A stretch of 18,990 nucleotides of DNA, taken from the NCBI GenBank assembly GCA_964545715.1, contig CAZJHX010000189.1:1-18990 (forward strand), in the 5' to 3' direction. Positions 17,001-18,990 of the stretch are shown here, one piece after another; within the stretch, counting starts at the first letter, position 1; the number at the start of each line of letters is the position of its first letter. The notes under the pieces were generated by a model. It was not told where the DNA came from. It did no database searches and saw only the letters and a program-made list of their open reading frames with translations. This DNA is from CAZJHX01 sp964545715. GTDB taxonomy: Bacteria > Myxococcota_A > UBA9042 > GCA-2863065. The translations under genes and the position numbers were made by a program.

Positions 17001-18990
17001 TGCCTGCTCAACAATGGCGGCGATTGCACGACCAACGCCGAGTGCGCCAACGCCTGTGTTGATTCGACGTGTGCGGACCCGTCAACGACCAACGGCAACT
17101 GCGACGAGACGGATGACTGCGAACCCTTCCACACCTGCAGCGCGGGCCAGTGCCTGGCCAACAACGGCAGCCTCTGCAACGCCAACACGCAGTGCTTCAA
17201 CGTGTGCGTGAACGGCTCCTGCGCGTCGCAGTCCGGGACCGCGGGCGCGTGTGATGAGACCCCCGACTGCCAGACGGGGCGGACGTGTGTGGCGGGCGAG
17301 TGCCTGCTCAACGACCTGGGCACGTGCACCGCCAACTCCGACTGTGTGAACGTGTGCATCGCCGGCTCTTGCGCCGGTCAATCATCGACCAACGACGCGT
17401 GCGACGAGACGGTCGACTGCACGGCCAACCACACCTGCTCGGGCAGCCAGTGCTTGCTGAACAACCTGCAGAACTGTGCGAACAACAGCGAGTGCCTGAA
17501 CGCGTGCATCAACTCCAAGTGCGCGGCGCCGGCTGGGACCACAGGGGCCTGTGACGAGACGGCGGACTGCCAGCCGGGGCACACCTGCTCCAGCAACGAG
17601 TGTCTCATCAACAACGGTGGCGCGTGTGCGGCCGACACGGACTGCGTCAACACCTGTGTCCAGGGCGCCTGCGCCGCCAAGTCCGGCACGCTGGGCGCGT
17701 GTGACGGCGACGATGACTGCCAGACCGGCAACGTGTGCCTGACCAACACCTGCAAGGCGATCCCGGGCCAGGCCTGCATCGCCAACGTCCAGTGCTCCGG
17801 CACCTGTGTCAACCTGGTGTGCACGACGTCGCCGACCACCAACGGCGGCTGCGACGAAAACGCAGACTGCTCGGCCGGCCACACCTGCAACGGCGGCCAG
17901 TGCCTGCTGAACCTGGGCGAGGTCTGCACGGGCAACGGCCAGTGCAGCAACACGTGCATCGGCGGCCTGTGCAAGCTGCCTGCGGCCAACCAGGGCACGT
18001 GTGACGATGACGGCGACTGCGTGGCCAACAACGTCTGTCAGGGCGGCGTCTGCGAGGCCATCGATGGGGAGGCCTGCATCTCCAACGATCAGTGCGCCAA
18101 CACCTGCATCGGCCTGACCTGCGCGACCGCCGCCGCAACCCTGGGCGTGTGCGACGCCAACGACGATCTCGACTGCGCCCTGGGCAACATCTGCCAGAGC
18201 ACCACCTGCCTCCTGGTGGACGGCGAGTCCTGCGACGCAAACAACAAGTGCGTGAAGGTCTGCGTCGTGGACACCTGTGGGGATGAGTCTCAGACCAACG
18301 GCGCCTGCGATGAGGCGATCGATTGTGACAACCAGGTCAACAACCACAACTGCGCAGGCGGCAAGTGCCTCCGCAAGCTCGGCGAGGCCTGCACGGCCAA
18401 CACCGAGTGCGAAAACACCTGCATCGGCAACGTCTGCTCCCTGCCGGTCACGACCCTGGGCACCTGCGACGAAGACGACAGCGAAGACTGCGCGCAGGAC
18501 AACGACTGCATCGGCACGGTCTGCCTGCTGGACAACGCCCAGGAGTGCTCCAACAACGCGGAGTGCGCCGGCAGCTGCATCAGCGACAACTGCGCGTCCC
18601 TGTCCCCGACCCTTGGGGCTTGCGACGTGGCTGACTCCGCGGACTGCGCGGCCGACCACACGTGCGTCGTGACGACCTGTCTGCGCAACGATGGCCAGAG
18701 CTGTGACGACAACGGCCAGTGCGTCAATATCTGCGCCGTCGGCACCTGCGCGCCTCCCTCGGGCACCAATGGCGACTGCGACGCCACGCTGGACTGTCAG
18801 GCTAATCATGTGTGCACGGGCGGCGAGTGTCTGCTGGTCAACGACCAGGAGTGCACGCTGAACACGCAGTGCGTGAACGTGTGCATCGATCACGACAGCG
18901 ACGGTGCGACGGCCAAGCAATGCAAAGCTGCGTCGGGTACCAACGCGGTGTGCGACGAGACGGCTGACTGTGCGGCGAACCACACTTGCT
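8055..18990 (+). CDS. Giant Cys-rich tandem-repeat lipoprotein with EGF-like domains (partial, no stop in window)
   Basis: The frame is open from ATG 8055 to the right edge, at least 3645 codons, and the C-terminus is missing. Residues 1-27 form a lipoprotein signal (ITSWFLAGVLALAVLAC, lipidation at Cys27), followed by an Asp/Thr/Ala linker to about 72. Residues 75-195 look like an immunoglobulin-like beta-sandwich of the HYDIN/choice-of-anchor-D kind (ILAYGDVPVGNAATRTVRL). Residues 198-250 form a Cys-rich block (CDNDWVTGCET, HCGACGSPC) typical of myxobacterial proteins. EGF-like domains lie at about 250-298, 301-336 (NVDDC start) and 339-378; the last is a calcium-binding type (DVDEC, then SFACAC). 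From residue 411 come 64 complete eight-Cys units and the start of a 65th. The cysteine spacing resembles Dickkopf-N or EB-type modules; homology is not shown. Inferred role: disulfide-locked surface fibre or adhesin, anchored by lipid. Confidence 0.96.
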   Translation, partial: MVYPSPKYSRITSWFLAGVLALAVLACPDDPPDPVSEVAGGDAVTDDEVTNVDATADVAPTDSTDTADGAPVAICVIPLAAGASACDQPPILAYGDVPVGNAATRTVRLTSVVDGKLRVESADVGSDQLEITVTLRKADGSESAESLPLDLDLDDAVVLDVTVLAGAAPGALPASELTVGLAGNPALTLPIEGAVADCAEGTGSCDNDWVTGCETATDTSLEHCGACGSPCAPARATGACVDGACTIATCDAGHFGADCTPCPGLGETGACSGQGTCDDGLDGTGACACDAAWSGDDCTTNVDDCADNPCANDGVCTDEVGGFTCTCTSAYTGATCEEDVDECLTGIHDCSVNGTCENLVGSFACACNSGYAGDGKACLGVDGTVCLADTDCTVTCIDGVCAPLSGTAGACDADADCEAAHACVDEACLLLAGEACADNADCVDTCLDLVCSAASTTGGACDDLDDSDCAADHICQDQTCVLLDGQDCAGNDECANTCLLSVCAARSITGGACDAGDTADCAADLSCEEEICLGADGSACTENTACVTTCIGELCAALSGTNGPCDGDDTDDCIDGHMCFGGECLLQDEGVCADNAECANICLDGLCASASGTLGDCDETADCVSGHTCVATTCLLEDGGGCSDNAQCANACINDICAPAASTGGTCDESADCAAGHACVAEVCLVEVGGACTANAECQDVCIAGFCTQASGTEGPCDNTADCQLAHTCSQGVCLLNNGAGCAENSVCVNTCVLGNCGFVSGTLGSCDDTEDCTADHTCVGGKCLIDLGSSCTDNAQCIDVCVAGTCTVQSITNGACDDTGDCETGNACIDGICLLGAESDCVANDDCQGVCIAGTCAAPSGTGGVCDDTTDCAVGHSCSDEVCLLNNGAACTDNAQCLNVCIEGACAAASGASGPCDDTADCAPDHTCSDDVCLLNDGTACAVNSECLQVCVNEECAGPSGTGGACDETADCAASHTCLGGSCLIDDGGLCEQNVDCAGVCIGGLCATAAGTGGACDETADCALGHTCQSDVCLLNNGADCTDNAQCAGVCINDGCAVLSGTQGACDETADCGGNHTCTAGACLLKDAEACVLNAQCINVCINGACAAIAGTNSDCDETADCLTDHTCSAGTCLLDAAKPCTLNIECAGVCVEGLCAKPSGTSGVCDETADCAPGHTCLDGVCLLNNGAPCTANGQCVNVCISGSCLSLSGTQGACDEIADCAADHSCVGGSCLLDDTGSCTVNAQCINVCINGTCAPAAGTKASCDEPADCQPGHGCVGGECLLTTSGACVLNTDCVDVCINGGCTAPNVAGGQCDEVDDCVPGHACSGEVCLLNNGGSCSSNVQCLNVCINSTCAAISTTQGACDETADCTAGHTCDAGICVLADSSACSTNAQCANVCIANVCGPISETNGACDETADCAAGHGCVNSVCLLGTAGVCTVNAECQDVCISGSCAAASVTGGACDETPDCSPGHTCSAAVCFLSNGGSCTENGQCLNVCVDSSCANASATSGACDETDDCTAGHTCSGGACLLNDTGVCTDNAQCLQVCISGACGEKSATGGACDETADCNTGNGCVAGVCLLDATGGCTSNAECQGVCVEGACAAPSATGGACDETDDCAVGHTCSGDICLVNNGGACAANGACLNVCISGSCGSISGTQGACDETADCKANHQCLSEVCLLNIGEACATNSQCPTVCVSGACAALSDTEGVCDETADCKADHTCAAGQCLANNGVDCTANSQCLNVCVSGKCAVESGTSGACDSQSDCTAGNTCSGGKCLLNDGGACTANVDCLNVCVNGSCDQLSSTGVACDETDDCTANHTCSGGVCKITDGVACSTNTQCVNTCVNGLCAPISTTINGPCDEASDCGTGLTCSGGQCLLVDGQACTANTDCLNVCTGATCAAKSGTSGACDETADCTPGHACTASVCLLSDGGACTANAQCINACISGSCAAVSGTGSACDETADCTANHACVSNKCLSVDGSACVSNSACVNVCVNGSCAVSSGTNAACDETSDCVADHTCQAGECLKNNASACTTNAQCLGICAVGTCASPSGTTGDCDETSDCQAGHTCQGQKCLLNNGSACALNSACLNACVNGSCASASGTGGACDEVADCTAGHVCQSGQCLLVNDEVCTANAQCSNVCISGKCADQSGTNGACDQLADCVAGGTCVAGQCLLIDAGACTANTQCVNTCIDGKCAAVSGTGGACDEASDCTANNACQNNVCLVVDGSACVTNGACVNVCISGTCAAQSATNGGCDETADCVADNTCQGAQCLKNNDAACTANSECLGVCAIGKCAVVSGTNGSCDETLDCQVGHSCVSQQCLLNNASNCTANTDCVNACVNGTCAPQSATGGACDEATDCQAGHVCQTGQCLLEDGGTCSSNIECAKVCINLKCAATSATNGTCDESADCQANNGCVGGECLLNNGSECSANSECANTCVGGTCVSAAGTGAACDTTEDCTANHVCTAAVCLVVDSFACVTNADCVNVCVSGTCAGKSAVNGACDETADCGADLTCQGAQCLQNDAVACTANSQCLGVCAIGVCASASGANGPCDEAADCQVGHTCVAQQCLLNDASPCTANSACVNVCVSGTCGPQSSTGGGCDEVADCAAGHTCPTGTCVLTDGSTCTTNAQCANVCINAKCVGKSSTNADCDEGDDCQGGHSCIAGECLIQNGLPCGQNSQCVNACIAGFCGGQSGTNGTCDQTEDCVAGHVCSGGACLLNNGGVCTANTQCANVCVNGACAAASGTNAACDETADCGDNLACVGGQCLLADNQTCTTNAQCQKACVNGTCAAASGTTGDCDETDDCTAGHTCSGGACLLNNGGTCADNGSCLNVCVELACAAPSGTAGACDQPEDCTSGHLCESLKCVLGNGAACTTNADCSNVCINSTCALQSGTNAACDESLDCVADNSCVGGQCLKDNGQACVADSQCANVCVDSACAPAGAGSCDTQADCAAGLSCVAGQCLLNNGGDCTTNAECANACVDSTCADPSTTNGNCDETDDCEPFHTCSAGQCLANNGSLCNANTQCFNVCVNGSCASQSGTAGACDETPDCQTGRTCVAGECLLNDLGTCTANSDCVNVCIAGSCAGQSSTNDACDETVDCTANHTCSGSQCLLNNLQNCANNSECLNACINSKCAAPAGTTGACDETADCQPGHTCSSNECLINNGGACAADTDCVNTCVQGACAAKSGTLGACDGDDDCQTGNVCLTNTCKAIPGQACIANVQCSGTCVNLVCTTSPTTNGGCDENADCSAGHTCNGGQCLLNLGEVCTGNGQCSNTCIGGLCKLPAANQGTCDDDGDCVANNVCQGGVCEAIDGEACISNDQCANTCIGLTCATAAATLGVCDANDDLDCALGNICQSTTCLLVDGESCDANNKCVKVCVVDTCGDESQTNGACDEAIDCDNQVNNHNCAGGKCLRKLGEACTANTECENTCIGNVCSLPVTTLGTCDEDDSEDCAQDNDCIGTVCLLDNAQECSNNAECAGSCISDNCASLSPTLGACDVADSADCAADHTCVVTTCLRNDGQSCDDNGQCVNICAVGTCAPPSGTNGDCDATLDCQANHVCTGGECLLVNDQECTLNTQCVNVCIDHDSDGATAKQCKAASGTNAVCDETADCAANHTC
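8802..9188 (+). other. EGF-like domain block of the giant lipoprotein
   Basis: Three successive EGF-like domains are encoded here. The second and third begin with the calcium-binding signatures NVDDC and DVDEC and end with the typical C-x-C pairs (FTCTC, FACAC) and a closing Gly-rich turn. In known proteins such tandem calcium-binding EGF domains form a stiff rod in the presence of calcium. The final cysteine of the third domain (residue 378) also stands where the fourth cysteine of a repeat unit would be, so the EGF rod runs straight into the Cys-rich array. Confidence 0.85.
9186..9284 (+). repeat. Half repeat unit joining EGF rod to the array
   Basis: Residues 378-410 read C-x7-C-x5-C-x3-C-x4-C-x9, exactly the spacing of the second half of the standard unit (cysteines 4 to 8 plus linker). 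The first cysteine is the last one of the third EGF domain. The array therefore begins with a half unit, which argues that the natural module boundary lies between cysteines 4 and 5. Confidence 0.8.
10053..13202 (+). repeat. Higher-order repeat: seven blocks of three units (450 bp)
   Basis: Units 6 to 26 fall into three types in strict rotation. Type a (units 6, 9, 12, 15, 18, 21, 24) has Glu or Asp before the sixth cysteine and then Gly or Asp before Val (ECQDVC, DCQGVC, DCAGVC). Type b (7, 10, 13, 16, 19, 22, 25) has an NNG or SNG loop after the fourth cysteine, and units 13, 16, 19 and 25 alone in the array carry a TQGA linker. Type c (8, 11, 14, 17, 20, 23, 26) has other loops and mostly QC(I/L/A)xVC. 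This shows expansion by three-unit blocks. Confidence 0.8.
13956..16205 (+). repeat. Higher-order repeat: three blocks of five units (750 bp)
   Basis: Units 32-36, 37-41 and 42-46 match each other at a distance of five. Units 33, 38 and 43 share LKNN or LQND loops and CLG(I/V)CA(V/I)G, found nowhere else. Units 32, 37 and 42 share a VD(G/S)xACV loop with ACVNVC or DCVNVC. Units 34, 39 and 44 share CQxGH, then QKC/QQC and a LLNN or LLND loop. Units 35, 40 and 45 share AGHxC and an NVCI or KVCI ending. The block is separate from the three-unit region and has a different period. Confidence 0.78.

Larger units (their letters stand above)
9285..18990 (+). repeat. Tandem array of about 65 eight-Cys units (150 bp each)
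   Basis: Units start at 9285, 9435, 9591, 9747 and 9903, then every 150 bases to 13503. They continue at 13656 and 13806 and then every 150 to 16806, then at 16950 and every 150 to 18150, then at 18306, 18465, 18621, 18777 and 18951 (cut by the edge). The consensus is roughly CDETADCxxxHTCxxGxCLL, then NNGxxCTxNAQCxNVCIxGx, then C plus a nine-residue linker of SGTxGA type. Most units are 50 residues. Exceptions are 52 (units 2-4, 60, 62, 63), 51 (unit 29), 48 (unit 51), 53 (unit 61) and 58 (unit 64). All 64 complete units keep eight cysteines. Confidence 0.97.

Noticed and set aside
9285..18990. CRISPR-like or satellite DNA array
   Set aside because: Units are 150 bp, contiguous without unique spacers, and conserved at the protein level in one frame.
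9285..18990. Assignment to the Myxococcus-type DUF4215 disulfide repeat
   Set aside because: That family has CGDGxxxxxEECDDGN-type motifs, which are absent. The spacing here is different and closer to Dickkopf-N or EB-like modules, so no family name is claimed.

Overview
The window is GC-rich, densely coded DNA from a bacterium of the Myxococcota / former Deltaproteobacteria type, possibly near Bradymonadales. This rests on protein style rather than a marker gene: several lipoproteins, stacked thrombospondin type 3 (TSP3) and MopE-type Asp/Cys motifs, a Cys-rich CDND...GCET...HCGACG block, EGF-like domains in a bacterial surface protein, and a near-consensus sigma-54 promoter. I see no rRNA, tRNA, CRISPR array, insertion sequence or phage structural gene.

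Layout, left to right. (1) 1-3000, minus strand: the first 1000 residues of a very acidic lipoprotein whose C-terminus lies outside the window. It has a Cys-rich head, then ten MopE-type metal-binding motifs interleaved with TSP3 calcium-binding repeats. (2) 3101-4369, plus strand: a possible three-gene run of a small basic secreted protein, a five-helix membrane protein and a GNAT acetyltransferase; the last two overlap by ATGA. (3) 4377-6050, minus strand: a beta-propeller (WD40/TolB-like) lipoprotein, convergent with the acetyltransferase. (4) 6289-7038, plus strand: an acidic, Cys-containing lipoprotein with one calcium-loop motif just after the lipidated Cys. (5) 7013-7606, minus strand: a lysozyme-like protein that overlaps gene 4 tail to tail and has a very good sigma-54 promoter. 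(6) 8055 to the right edge, plus strand: one uninterrupted reading frame of at least 3645 codons. It encodes a giant lipoprotein with a beta-sandwich domain, EGF-like domains, and then at least 64 complete tandem Cys-rich units of about 50 residues, still running at the edge.

The giant gene is the notable object. Every unit has eight cysteines in the pattern C-x5-C-x5-C-x4-C-x7-C-x5-C-x3-C-x4-C-x9. The unit looks like two related four-Cys halves, and single units are further organised into three-unit (450 bp) and five-unit (750 bp) higher-order repeats in different parts of the array. This points to repeated segmental duplication at several scales in a structural, disulfide-locked surface fibre or adhesin. 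With three other lipoproteins and the calcium-binding repeats, the window looks like a cell-envelope/surface-protein locus. The genes do not form one obvious pathway, and the function of the giant protein cannot be read from sequence alone.
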